From positions 1 to 64,000 of the forward strand of contig SKCR01021098.1 of NCBI GenBank assembly GCA_019454045.1: 64,000 bases of DNA, read 5' to 3'. How positions within the stretch are numbered: position 1 is the stretch's first letter; the number at the start of each line of letters is the position of its first letter. The notes beneath the pieces were generated by a model. The model did not search any database and was not told the origin of the DNA. It saw only the letters and a program-made list of their open reading frames with translations. A program made the translations under genes and the position numbers. This document shows, piece by piece, positions 24,284-35,641 of this stretch. Origin of the DNA: Zanthoxylum bungeanum (taxonomy: Eukaryota; Streptophyta; Magnoliopsida; Sapindales; Rutaceae).

Positions 24284-26695
24284 TGTATGGCTTTTAAGGG
24301 GCTGAATCCGGTAACGCAGCGGAAGCGGTGAAAATCGTATTTTCAGATTTCAAAACTTTTTCTCGGATTAATTAAATAAACATATTTATTTAATATTCCA
24401 ATCATCAAATTATGAAATAAAATTCAAATGAATCATATTCAAGTAAATTTACCAAATTACCCTTGCTTTGTATTTTTGTCCATTTTAGTCCGAAATTGAT
24501 CAAATCAATTTTGAATGATTCTAAATCATTTCTAAGATGAACTTAGAATGTTCAAAACATCAAAACACCAAAAGCACCAAAAATCCCAAATTTCCAACTC
24601 ATGGCCGAGAGCCTCCTTTAGGCTCCAATTTGTGCATTTTGCACTTTCATGCTTCAAGACACATCGAAATGAAATCCAATCAACATGAAACTTTATATGC
24701 ATCATATACACACACAAATACACAACATATATGAAAAGCCCCAAATTTGGAATTGGTCATGAACCCTAATTTTTCAATTTCCACAAATTGGACAAATTAG
24801 ACCAAATACATTAAATCAATTACTTCAATCATCATTCTTACATCCAATCCAAGTCTCAACACAATGAAACAACTCAAGATCAAATCTAGGTCATTTAAGA
24901 GTGGGTCAATAACTCTAGATTAGCAACATGGTTTCCAAAAACCTTAAAAGAATAGTTATAACTACAATAGTTACAAATTTTCTTCATCACACATGCTCAA
25001 CACTTTCAACCAAATTTCCATCATCAAAAACACAAGAAATAATGAAAAGAATAACTTAAGAACATCACAAGATGTTGCCTAGATCCTAAGGAACAAATTC
25101 CTTTCTAATAGTAAGTTTGAAAAACTTACAAAATCCAAGCTTTTCTTTAAGTTTTTCCTTTTCTCCTTCACTTGCTTCCTTAGTTTCTTTCAATGGAGTT
25201 TTTATGAAAAGTGTATTAGGTTAAGAAATGAAAATGAAATGAAAACAATATATACTTGCTTTATTTTTAGCCTTGGCCGAATTTGCCAAGCCAAATACAA
25301 GAAAATAAAATTTCAATTTCATTTGCAATTTCATTAAATCAACTTGCATAAATATCTAAAAACACTTTAATGATATTTATATAAAGTCAACAAAGGCAAC
25401 ATAATCATTTACTTTAAATATCCTAATGTAAGATATTTATATTTTAATTAATTTAATCATTTAACAATTAAATAATTAATTAATTAATCAAATACAAATA
25501 TATTAAATATATATATAATATTTACATTAAATATTAAAAACATATATTCATTTAGGATATAAGTCAAATAACTCATTTTGACTATTAATTAATGTGTATT
25601 TAAATTAATCAAGTATTAAATGTAAATACACAATAATTAGGCAAATGATTATCTAGTCCCTTTAGCACGTATCTTGCGTTTAACCTTTAAACGACTTTAT
25701 AAATAATCAATATTATTTATTAATGTTGCTCTAGTGCTCTACGAGTATGTTTCATTATTGAGACTCTCTAGATTCAGGTATATCTGTCACGAAATCTAAT
25801 TTCGTGTCCATAATCTATCCACCCGTAGATTATGACGATCACGGATAATCTCGCTGAACTATACAGGTCGAGGTCATGGCAAATGTATAATTCCTTCGTC
25901 ACAGGTATCCGGATAAATCCCAGAGATATAGATATAAACGTCAAATCTCTATCGGGATTATCCAGTCGACTATTTCATTAGCAATCTCTAAAAGAATGTT
26001 TAGAACTGGCTTTTAAACTTTACCATGGGCCCATGGTTTTATCTGATTGCTAATCATATGGACTACCTATGCTCTGGTACACAGAACTGACGGATCCTAT
26101 CTTGACACACATAGGACACCCTGAGGATCTATCTACACCCAACGAACAGACGGAGGTCTGATCTAAATAGATCGGTGACGTGACTGCCGTCTAAGTGTAG
26201 AAGATGTCTCATGTGCCCACAATGGCATCTCAAGTCTAAGAATCACAAGTGCTACTCAACCCAAGAAGATTCTTATTGACGCTGGTGTACCATCCATTAA
26301 GAATCTTCGGTGAGTCGTTCAGTGTTTATCCGCTATAAACACCTACACGTCTATACTAGTCTCCAAGACTAATGGTTCATTGAGAAACCATTGGAATCAT
26401 ATATTGCAGTATACGACATGTACCGGTCTCAACGGGTTTACTGTACTGACCAAGTAGTGTAAACCTTGACCAGGAACTATCTGAGAATGACAACGTCATG
26501 ATACTTCTCAATGTACGTTGCGACGCTTTTGCAACTGTATCATGACTAATCATTCTCGGGTCATTACGTCTTTACCATTTAGAAAGATAGATTATATTAT
26601 AGAAACTGCATATATTATTCATAATAATAATATTTTACAGAAGTATTCAACAGAAATAAAACCGGGAATTGGCGCTCTGAGCACCAACCCCAACA
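24284..26695 (-). repeat. Copia C 3' LTR (left in window)
   Basis: It runs from TGTATGGCTTTTAAGG to GCACCAACCCCAACA. The right copy starts TGTAGGGGATTTTAGG, so the first bases differ slightly. The AATTAATTAATTAATC low-complexity run at 25470-25510 is shared by both. Small open frames such as 24537-24734 are present in both LTRs and overlap on opposite strands; they are not credible genes. Confidence 0.9.
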
Positions 26696-26711
26696 AAATA
26701 TTCCCCTTGCT

Positions 26712-28574
26712 CTAGTGCCAATATCTATTATATCTAATACCCATCGACTCCACGTGTTTATCAAACAACTTCGGAGGTATGGCCTTCGTCAGCGGGTCTG
26801 CTACATTATCTTCACTCGGTACCTTGCACATGACAATATCCCCTCGCGACACGATCTCTCGATTGATGTGGTACTTACGTTCCACATGCTTCGACTTCTG
26901 ATGCGCCCTCAGTTCCTTTGCTTGCGCAATGGCTCCAGTATTATCACAGTATAACGGAATCGTATTCTCGATACTTGGGACAACTCCCAATTCTGTGATA
27001 AAGTTCTTTATCCACACAGCCTCTTTTGCAGCTTCAGAAGCTGCAATATATTCCGCCTCAATGGTGGAATCAGCTGTCGATCCTTGTTTGGAACTCTTCC
27101 AACAAACTGCACCTCCGTTAAGGGTAAAGTCAAATCCAGATGTAGACTTTCTATCATCGGGATCCGATTGGAAATCGGAGTCTGTATACCCATTAACCTA
27201 TAGTTCGTTTCCTCCATATATAATCAACTTATCCTTGGTACCTTTAAGATACTTTAGGATATGTTTAATGGTCATCCAATGGTCATTACCTGGATTGGAC
27301 TGATATCGGCTAGTTACGCTAACAGCGAAACTGATATCAGGCCTCGTACATAACATGACATACATTATGCTACCCAAACATGAAGCATAAGGTTGGTTAG
27401 ACATTCTAACCTTCTCATCTTCTGTTTGTGGACACATCTTCTTAGAAAGATGAATCCCATGTGTGAACGGTATGTTTGCTGTCTTACAGTTACCAAAGCT
27501 ATACCGTTCCAAGATCTTATCTATGTACGTTGATTGGGATAACCCAATCAACCTCCTTTGTCTATCTCTATAGAGTTTTATCCCTAAAACATAAGAAGCT
27601 TCTCCCAGGTCCTTCATGGAGAAATTCTTACAGAGGTACGCGTTCACGCTTTGCAACATACCTAAATCATTCCCAATGATTAGGATGTCATCAACATATA
27701 GGACTAAAAATACGACCATGCTCCCACTGGCCTTCTGATACACACATGATTCTTCCGAATTCTTGAGAAAACCAGACGATCTAATAATCTCATCGAATCG
27801 AAGATTCCAACTTCGTGAAGCTTGTTTAAGTCCATAAATGGACTTCTTAAGCTTACATACCATACCCGAGGTTTCGCTGGACGCGAAACCTTCCGGCTGT
27901 TCCATATAGATTTCTTCATCAAGAAATCCATTTAGAAAAGCTGTTTTGACATCCATTTGCCAAATCTTGTAGTCATGATACGCAGCTATAGAAAGCAAAA
28001 TCCGAATAGACTTAAGCATTGCTACCGGCGAAAAAGTTTCATCGTAGTTGACGCCAGGTCGCTGCGTGTAACCTTTTGCTACCAGTCGGGCCTTGTAAGT
28101 TTCAACCTTACCGTCAGGCTCGCGCTTCCTCTTGTAAACCCATTTACAACCGATAGGAACAATTCCTTCGAGAAGTGGAATCAAGTCTCAAACTTGATTT
28201 TCATGTATTGACTCTATCTCGGATTTCATGGCACTTTGCCATTTCACGGAGTCGATGTCCAACATCGATTCTCTATAGGTGAAATGATCTGTCTCTTCAA
28301 CTAAGAGAACATCCAGACTCTTTTCTTGTATCAAATACAAGCGTTCAGGAGGTCTAGATACCCTTTCCGACCTACGGAGTGTGTGTGTTGAAGGTCCTTC
28401 ATCTACTTGAACTTCAGGTTCCTCTGTTGGTTCGTTGTTTTCAGGTTGGACTTCATCAAGCTCAACCTGTCTATGATTACCACCTTCTGACAAAAATTCT
28501 ACTTCTAGAAATTTTGCGAAACGAGCTACGAACACATTTCGATGCTCGGTATCATAGAACAGATATCCCCTCAT
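26712..28574 (-). pseudogene. Copia C reverse transcriptase and RNase H, nearly intact
   Basis: The minus-strand frame 28574-28188 carries the linker before the reverse transcriptase (KWQSAMKSEIESIHENQV) and stops just before the frame 28184-27198. That frame holds the domain: CKWVYKRK, YKARLVAKGYTQ, DETFSPVAMLKSIRILLS, WQMDVKTAFLNG, YGLKQASRSW and the active site LYVDDILIIGND. A stop after GGNEL interrupts the start of RNase H. The last segment (27017-26712) ends the domain with YCDNTGAIAQAKE, KHVERKYHINRE and VADPLTKAIPPKLF. Few lesions separate it from function, in keeping with its similar LTRs. Confidence 0.92.
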
Positions 28575-29478
28575 ATTCGAAGGATATCCAACAAACCTAA
28601 CTTTTGCCTTCGAGGTGAAAGCTTATCTTGCTGAGTCACCCTGACATAGGCAGGACAACCCCAAACCTTAATATAATTAAGATTTGGTCTCCTACCGAAC
28701 CATATCTGATACGGTGTCGTAGGAACAGCCTTTGAAGGAATCTTATTCAAAAGATGTGCGGCTGTTAAGAGAGAGTAGCCCCATAAGTAATAGGGCAAAT
28801 CTGTGAAACTCAACATCGATCGGACCATATCCAATAAAGTCTGATTTCTCCTTTCAGATACACCATTGTGTTGTGGTGTACCTGGAGGAGTATATTGAGC
28901 GAGAATCCCATTCTCCTTCATATAATCCATGAACTCACCACTCATATATTCGCCGCCTCGATCTGATCGAAGGCATTTAATATATTTACCAGTTTGTTTT
29001 TCTACTTCATTTCGGAACTCTTTGAACTTTTCAAAGGTTTCCGATTTATGTCGCATCAAATACACATAACCGTACCGTGACAAATCATCGGTAAAGGTAA
29101 CGAAGTATGAATAACCACTGTGAGCAGTTTGACTTAGTGGACCACATACATCAGAATGTACGAGTTCCAGTAAGTTATGGTGCGGTGTCCAACACCAGAA
29201 AATGGGGCTTTGGTCATCTTACCCTGAATACAGGATTCACAAGTTGGATATGATTCAATGGTAAGATCTGATAACAAACCATTCCTAACCATTTGGGTTA
29301 GGCGTTTAACGCCAATGTGACCAAGTCTCATATGCCAAAGTTCAGTATTATTAATTACAGGTAAACTACGTTTATTAACTCCAGTATTTAATATATCTTT
29401 TGAAGTTTGCAATGTATAATGACCATGCTGGTTTGGACACCAAAGGATCTGAATATTATTCTTATCATATAAATACAA
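28571..29478 (-). pseudogene. Copia C GAG-pre-integrase and integrase
   Basis: The frame 29478-29134 gives the HHCC-type zinc region before integrase: LWHMRLGHIGVKRL and CESCIQGKMTKAPF. A frameshift or stop near 29110 separates it from the core at 29083-28571: CLRSDRGGEYMSGEF with the second catalytic Asp, YTPPGTPQHNGVSERRNQTLLDM with the catalytic Glu, and YQIWFGRRPNLNYIKVWGCPAYV. The reading frame changes again near 28590. The protein would join double-stranded cDNA to host DNA. Confidence 0.9.
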
Positions 29479-29508
29479 AGAACTATTCTTAATATTAATA
29501 CAAAAGCC

Positions 29509-30132
29509 TTATGTATCCAATACAAAAAGTGATATAATATTAACGACACATCCCGGTACAAAATGACAGTCATATAACAAAAGTGTCCCATTCGGCAATG
29601 AGATCTCGCATACTCCCACTGCAACTGCATCCAAAGAGTCTCCACTCCCGAATCGCAACTGCATCTCTCCAGGCTTCAGTTTCCTACTTTCCTTCAGCAC
29701 CTGCAACGATTTGCAAATGTGAATGGGAGGGCTAACACTCTGCCCCTCATCCAGACGCGCATGGAACAGTTCCATGGCGACTTTGTGAACAATCACTTGT
29801 TCCTGGTTCTCAAATGATTGTCTCAATCGCGTCATCATACTATAGAAATCTAACATACCATAGTACTGTTGCTTGAGTTTCGGAGACAGTGAACTAAGGA
29901 TGTATGATTTAACCCTTAAATCATCATCCTTCCAAGTTTCAAAAACTTGGCGTTCCTCCTCCGAAGCATCCGCACCCACTGCAAGGGGCAATGGACCCTC
30001 AAGAACATAACCCAGCTTCTCGGAATCGAGGACAATCCTCAAATCCAATTCCCAGTCTGCAAAGTTCTCAGCGCCTTTCAGTTTTTTCGCATCAAGCATA
30101 CGCACAAACTGATTTGTGGATTGTGCCGCCAT
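29509..30132 (-). pseudogene. Copia C gag fused to protease tail by internal deletion
   Basis: The start ATG is at 30132 (MAAQSTNQFVRMLDAKKLKG). Typical copia gag follows (WELDLRIVLDSEKLGYVLEG, LSPKLKQQYYG, QEQVIVHKVAMELFHARLDEG). After HICKSLQVLKESRKLKPGEMQLRFGSGDSLDAVAVG the frame is already in the region after the protease active site (FVPGCVVNIIS). The CCHC zinc knuckle and the protease D-S/T-G motif are absent, so a segment of several hundred bases is missing in frame. An additional stop follows at 29511. The element could not have matured its own particles. Confidence 0.8.
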
Positions 30133-30876
30133 CGCCAATCTATCATATAGATCACGAAAAACGGTTAGCAGAAATAAAGCAGTTTCATATAATATCAAAA
30201 GCATAAACTAGATCATGGATTTTTAATCTAATATGCCTCTCCCACTAAATCATGCAATACTGTGATCCCAAACAGAATACAAATATTTAATAATTAAATT
30301 AAATACTAATAGTGAAAAGTGGATCCCTTGAATATATTTCGGCTCACAGCAGAGGCACAGTCTCGCCTACGTATATCATCAGGTAGACAACTCATTTGTC
30401 AATCATTCACTAATGACTCCTAAGTATCCGGTCCTGGCCGTTTCTCGTTGTCGCTGCGAAGGCAGGCCCACAAGGAGACGTACCAAGGTTAAACTCGTCA
30501 ATGATAAACTCAAGTTACTTACGTAATCCTGACAGCTAGGGCACGTTCAGAATTCCGCTTTTACTTGAATTTACCTAGTATCTTATATACATCCGGTATA
30601 TATAAATCTTTATCGGCTCCATCCTCACAGCAGAGGCACGGTCCCGGATGTAGTCACAAAGAAGTATTCATAAACCGTATTGACAAGACGGACTATATAA
30701 CATGCATCAAATACATAATTACATTCAAACCTTATTAATTAGGGATTTTCCGCTAAGTGTCATACACCCTAAATCTAACCAATTTAGATCCTAATAAGCA
30801 TGCATAAAGTCAAGAAAACATGATTAAACATTGATTCAATGAAGGCTAATCATATAGGTGGCCTAGAATCAGACTC
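30133..30876 (-). other. Copia C untranslated leader
   Basis: No gene is seen between the gag start and the primer-binding site. The leader contains a repeated pair of segments with GGCTC-ACAGCAGAGGCAC (about 30342-30360 and 30618-30640), which may be structural or packaging sequence. That role is not shown by the sequence. Confidence 0.45.
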
Positions 30877-30891
30877 GCTCTGATACCATTT

Positions 30892-33298
30892 TGTAGGGGA
30901 TTTTAGGGGCTGAATCCGGTAACGCAGCGGAAGCGGTGAAAATCGTATTTTCAGATTTCAAAATTTTTTCTCGGATTAATTAAATAAACATATTTATTTA
31001 ATATTCCAATCATCAAATTATGAAATAAAATTCAAATGAATCATATTCAAGTGAATTTACCAAATTACCCTTGCTTTGTATTTTTGTCCATTTTAGTCCG
31101 AAATTGATCAAATCAATTTTGAATGATTCTAAATCATTTCTAATATGAACTTAGCATGTTCAAAACATCAAAACACCAAAAGCACCAAAAATCCCAAATT
31201 TCCAACTCATGGCCGAGAGCCTCCTTTAGGCTCCAATTGTGCATTTTGCACTTTCATGCTTCAAGACACATCCAAATGAAATCCAATCAACATGAAACTT
31301 TATATGCATCATATAAAAACACAAACAAATACAAACATATATGAAAAGCCCCAAATTTGGAATTGGTCATGAACCCTAATTTTTCAATTTCCACAAATTG
31401 GACAAATTAGACCAAATACATTAAATCAATTACTTCAATCATCATTCTTACATCCAATCCAAGTCTCAACACAATGAAACAACTCAAGATCAATCTAGGT
31501 CATTTAAGAGTGGGTCAATAACTCTAGATTAGCAACATGGTTTCCAAAAACCTTAAAAGAATAGTTATAACTACAATAGTTACAAGTTTTCTTCATCACA
31601 CATGCTCAACACTTTCAACCAAATTTCCATCATCAAAAACACAAGAAATAATGAAAAGAATAACTTAAGAACATCACAAGATGTTGCCTAGATCCTAAGG
31701 AACAAATTCCTTTCTAATAGTAAGTTTGAAAAACTTACAAAATCCAAGCTTTTCTTTAAGTTTTTCCTTTTCTCCTTCACTTGCTTCCTTAATTTCTTTC
31801 AATGGAGTTCTTATGAAAAGTGTATTAGGTTAAGAAATGAAAATGAAATGAAAAAAAATATACTGCTTTTTTTTGCCTTGGCCGAATTTGCCAAGCCAAA
31901 TACAAGAAAATAAAATTTCAATTTCATTTGCAATTTCATTAAATCAACTTGCATAAAATATCTTAAAACACTTTAATGATATTTATATAAAGTCAACAAA
32001 GGCAACATAATCATTTACTTTAAATATCCTAATGTAAGATATTTATATTTTAATTAATTTAATCATTTAACAATTAAATAATTAATTAATTAATCAAATA
32101 CAAATATATTAAATATATATATATAATATTTACATTAAATATTAAAAACATATATTCATTTAGGATATAAGTCAAATAACTCATTTTGACTATTAATTAA
32201 TGTGTATTTAAATTAATCAAGTATTAAATGTAAATACACAATAATTAGGAAAATGACTATCTAGTCCCTTTAACACGTATCTTGCGTTTAACCTTTAAAC
32301 GACTTTATAAATAATCAATATTATTTATTAATGTTGCTCTAGTGCTCTACGAGTATGTTTCATTATTGAGACTCTCTAGATACAGGTATATCCGTCACGA
32401 AATCTAATTTCGTGTCCATAATCTATCCACCCATAGATTATGATGATCACGGATAATCTCGCTGAACCATACAGGTCGAGTGTCATGGAAAATGTATAAT
32501 TCCTCCGTCACAAGTATCCGGATAAATCCCAGAGATATAGATATAAACGTCAAATCTCTATCGGGATTATCCAGCCGACTATTCCATTAACAATCTCTAA
32601 AAGAATGTTTAGAACTGGCTTCTAAACTTTACCACGGGCCCATGGTTTTATCTGATTGCTAATCATATGGACTACCTATGCTCTGGTACACAGAACTGAC
32701 GGATCGTATCTTGACACACATAGGACACCCTGAGGATCTATCTACACCCAACGAACATGCGGAAGTCTGATCTAAATAGATCGGTGACGTGACTACCGTC
32801 TAGAAGATGTCTCATGTGCCCACAATGGCATCTCAAGTCTAAGAATCACAAGTGCTACTCAACCCAAGAAGATTCTTATTGACGCTAGTGTACCATCCAT
32901 TAAGAATCTTCGGTGAGTCATTCAGTATTTATCCGCTATAAACACCTACACGTCTATACTAGTCTCCAAGACTAATGGTTCATTGAGAAACCATTGGAAT
33001 CATATATTCCAGTATACGACATGTACCGGTCTCAACAGGTTTACTGTACTGACCAAGTAGTGTAAACCTTGACTAGGAACTGTCTGAGAATGACAACGTC
33101 ATGATACTTCTCAATGTTCGTTGCGACGCTTTTGCAACTGTATCATGACTAATCATTCTCGGGTCATTACGTCTTTACCATATAGAAAGATAGATTATAT
33201 TATAGAAACTGCATATATTATTCATAATAATAATGTTTTACAGAAGTATTCAACAGAAATACAACCGGGAATTGGCGCTTTGAGCACCAACCCCAACA
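30892..33298 (-). repeat. Copia C 5' LTR (right in window)
   Basis: This is 2407 bp, from TGTAGGGGATTTTAGGGG to ACCCCAACA, next to the initiator tRNA-Met primer site on its left. It is the partner of 24284-26695, with scattered substitutions and a few short length differences (for example about 32810 versus 26190). Confidence 0.92.
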
Positions 33299-35049
33299 GC
33301 GTTTGCCACGTGTCAACATCACATCAAATCTGCTAACGTGCACTGGACACGTCTCGCCATCACATGCTGCCGACACTCATCATTGAAATATGTCATTGCT
33401 TACGTCATGCTGACGTCAGCATCGTGACTCACATAACCTTACGCGTCACGACTTCAAGCCAATAATTCAACTAATAATTATACTGACACCATGTGTCCTC
33501 ATCTCCGGAAGCAGCGCGCCACGTGGCGTAAATCAACAACGCGTCGTGACGCGCAAGGTTGCACGCATCGCGACACACGAGACCCATGGATGCCCATAAA
33601 TTCAGGCCGATTTCATTTGTAAAATCATACTTTCTTTTAAGGAATTCCTTAAGAATACTAATAAGATTGTATCTTGTTTGTTTATTTACAGCTTTCTGTA
33701 TTTATTTTTATTTTAATTTACGCAATAGCACTTTCCTTTCTTTACTTTTCAGTTTTTAGTTTACTTTTCAGCATGAGGAGGTAACTCTCATCTGCTGGGG
33801 TGAAAGGTTAAGCTTTTATTACTAATATTTAGATTAATCTCCTTTAATTATAATATATAAACTATTTAAAACCTGACTTAATGATATACCGCCTTTATGG
33901 TCGGTTGGACTTAATAAAATTGGTTTTAACCTGACTAAATTGGATACCGCCTTTATGGTCGGTTGGAATTAATCTTAATTTGACTTAATCAGGATACCGC
34001 CTATATGGTCGGTTGAAAATTATCACGCAAAGTTAATATATTATAATAAAGGAGATATCTAAAATAGAAGTAATAAAAGTGGATCCTCTAACCCCCAGCA
34101 TTTTATTTATTGTTTTATTTACGTTTTAAATTTCCAGCATTTACTTTATTCCATTTATTTTATTTAAGCTTTTATTAGCCTTAGATATGTGTCGTAACTA
34201 AATCTGTTATCTGGGGTTGTGATGAATTTCAATATCACTGGTTTATAATGGGTTATTTTGTGTCATGGGTAATATAAATGTTTATTTATTAAGTCTTAAG
34301 CTTAAAACTTCTTGTTAACTGGCCATTAATAAGATTGATGTGGTAAACTTAAAATAAACTTGACAAAGGAATTTTAGGTTTCAGCCTTAGACTTAATAGC
34401 CCACGATCTCCCTTAAGGATTAGATGCCCCTTAATAAATTTCCTTCCAGGATAGACATATACTTGTTGGACGGGGGTAGCCACAATTGGAACTTATTCTT
34501 AATGAATTCAGGAAACTTGGTTAACATAGACATATGATTAATTGGGTTATACTGGGTATTTGCATCTGACCATCGACATAGGCTTTTGCATAATTTCGTG
34601 TTCCAGGTTAATAAACCGATATATTGCATAAACATGAGATAACCACTTCATCTTTAAAAGATATTGGAAGGATTCACAACCCTAGATTGTTTAATAATAT
34701 TGATTTTATCTTTAATTTACTTTCACACTATTTTATTTACTTGTTTTAGTTTAAAGTCACCATCCAATCAAACAACCAATCTATTAGATACTCGTAAATA
34801 TTTGGCTTCATAAATTAATAGCTTAGGTATTAAGTCCTCGTGGGATCGATAAATTTTATACTACTTGAACGATACGTGACATTGCGTTATACGCGTGTGA
34901 TTATGCCGGTCAGTAATCAAGAGTAAATAAAATAATATATAATATGCGATTTAAATCAAATATTTTTGATGAATGAATAATGCATCTTTTATTTCATAAT
35001 AAATAAATCTTTTTATATTACATGAAGCTCTAAGGCATAAATCCCAATA

Positions 35050-35131
35050 AAAACTCCTCCACCTTCTTTGTGGGTCAATCAAGCCCTATCTTCCATGCCC
35101 ACTATTCTGGCTCATACGCCATCAGCAGCCA
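35050..35131 (-). other. Possible copia polypurine tract and 3' internal end
   Basis: Read on the minus strand this gives AAAGAAGGTGGAGGAGTTTTT directly before the copia B LTR terminus TATTGGG. It resembles a polypurine tract. If right, the single LTR at 1972-35049 has internal sequence on both sides, PBS on one and purine tract on the other, as expected after unequal recombination between tandem elements. Confidence 0.35.
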
Positions 35132-35641
35132 ATGAACTGTCTTCGTCCATGCATACTTCCGAGGCTGCATATTCTTTTCCTCCATTTTCTTCTCTATTTT
35201 CTTGTCTTTCTTAAGTATTATGTTCAGATTCTCACATATCATCTCATTTTACAGGATCCTGATTCTATTTTACAACCTGTTCAAAATGTATATGCTAATT
35301 GGAATCATCTCATATCCACTCCCCTATCTCGGCTTGAGACATCAATGTGCCAATCCAAATTTGGGTGTTTCGAAAGAAATCCTCTATCAGTACTGAGCAT
35401 TTATGGGACTGGATATTATTTAGGCCATTATGTTAGAGAAATTGGAAAAATTGGAGATGATCTCTGCATAATCATCCAGACTTTTATCCTCTCTCCCCTT
35501 AGTGATCCCATTGAAGAATACAATATTCCTTTAAAAGCTAAAAAAAATGAGGTCCAGGCTCTCATCCCGCGCTATCAACAGGTCCATAGCCAAAGGGTGA
35601 CCCTCTGATCTTCATTTGTCAAGAAAAAAAGGCTTGGTAAG

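Larger units (their letters stand above)
24284..33298 (-). mobile_element. Copia C: nearly complete Ty1/copia retrotransposon
   Basis: LTRs at 24284-26695 (2412 bp) and 30892-33298 (2407 bp) flank a 4.2-kb interior. Left flank GTGTT (24279-24283) and right flank GCGTT (33299-33303) are the target duplication with one change. The primer-binding site TGGTATCAGAGC (30877-30888, minus strand) and the purine tract GAGCAAGGGGAATATTT (minus strand, about 26696-26714) set the orientation. The LTRs differ at only a modest number of positions, so it is younger than copia A. Polymerase is largely readable but carries stops. Confidence 0.93.
4084..34912 (+). mobile_element. Athila-1: Ty3/gypsy Athila-type retrotransposon with two nested copia elements
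   Basis: The ends are TGATGAG...CCGGTCA, flanked by a 5-bp duplication GTAAT at 4079-4083 and 34913-34917. The order is 5' LTR, tRNA-Asp-type primer site, gag-protease, reverse transcriptase-RNase H, integrase (split by copia A), a cysteine-rich extra gene, a LOG-like gene, a structured 3' region, and a 3' LTR (split by copia C). Removing the two inserts leaves an element of about 11.9 kb. All genes carry stops or frameshifts. The gag and polymerase sequences are typical of the Athila lineage. Confidence 0.92.
23962..34912 (+). repeat. Athila-1 3' LTR, split by copia C
   Basis: It begins TGATGAGTGG after the polypurine tract and ends GCCGGTCA at 34912, followed by the target duplication GTAAT. 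The copia C insert (24284-33298) divides it in the U3 region. Rejoined, it is about 1931 bp and parallels 4084-6011. The TATA box, leader and hairpin repeat units lie at about 33580-34020, right of the insert. Confidence 0.9.
1972..35049 (-). mobile_element. Copia B LTR, split by Athila-1
   Basis: The left end is TGTAGGAAAC next to a primer-binding site. The LTR runs to 4083, is interrupted by Athila-1 (4084-34912), and resumes after the duplicated GTAAT at 34913-34917. It ends near 35049 in CCCAATA, which reads TATTGGGATTTATG on the minus strand, a decayed TG terminus. Without the insert the LTR is about 2.25 kb. Stretches rich in TGATGCGT and CACGAC occur at 2160-2360. No coding frame is credible. 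The right boundary is less certain than the left because the expected TG...CA is mutated. Confidence 0.6.

Noticed and set aside
24532..24744. Small frames on both strands in the copia C LTR (also 31156-31344)
   Set aside because: They are LTR sequence, overlapping on opposite strands, with frameshifts between the two LTR copies.
25470..25520. AATTAATTAATTAATC low-complexity run as a regulatory element
   Set aside because: Simple AT repeat shared by both copia C LTRs; nothing supports a specific role.
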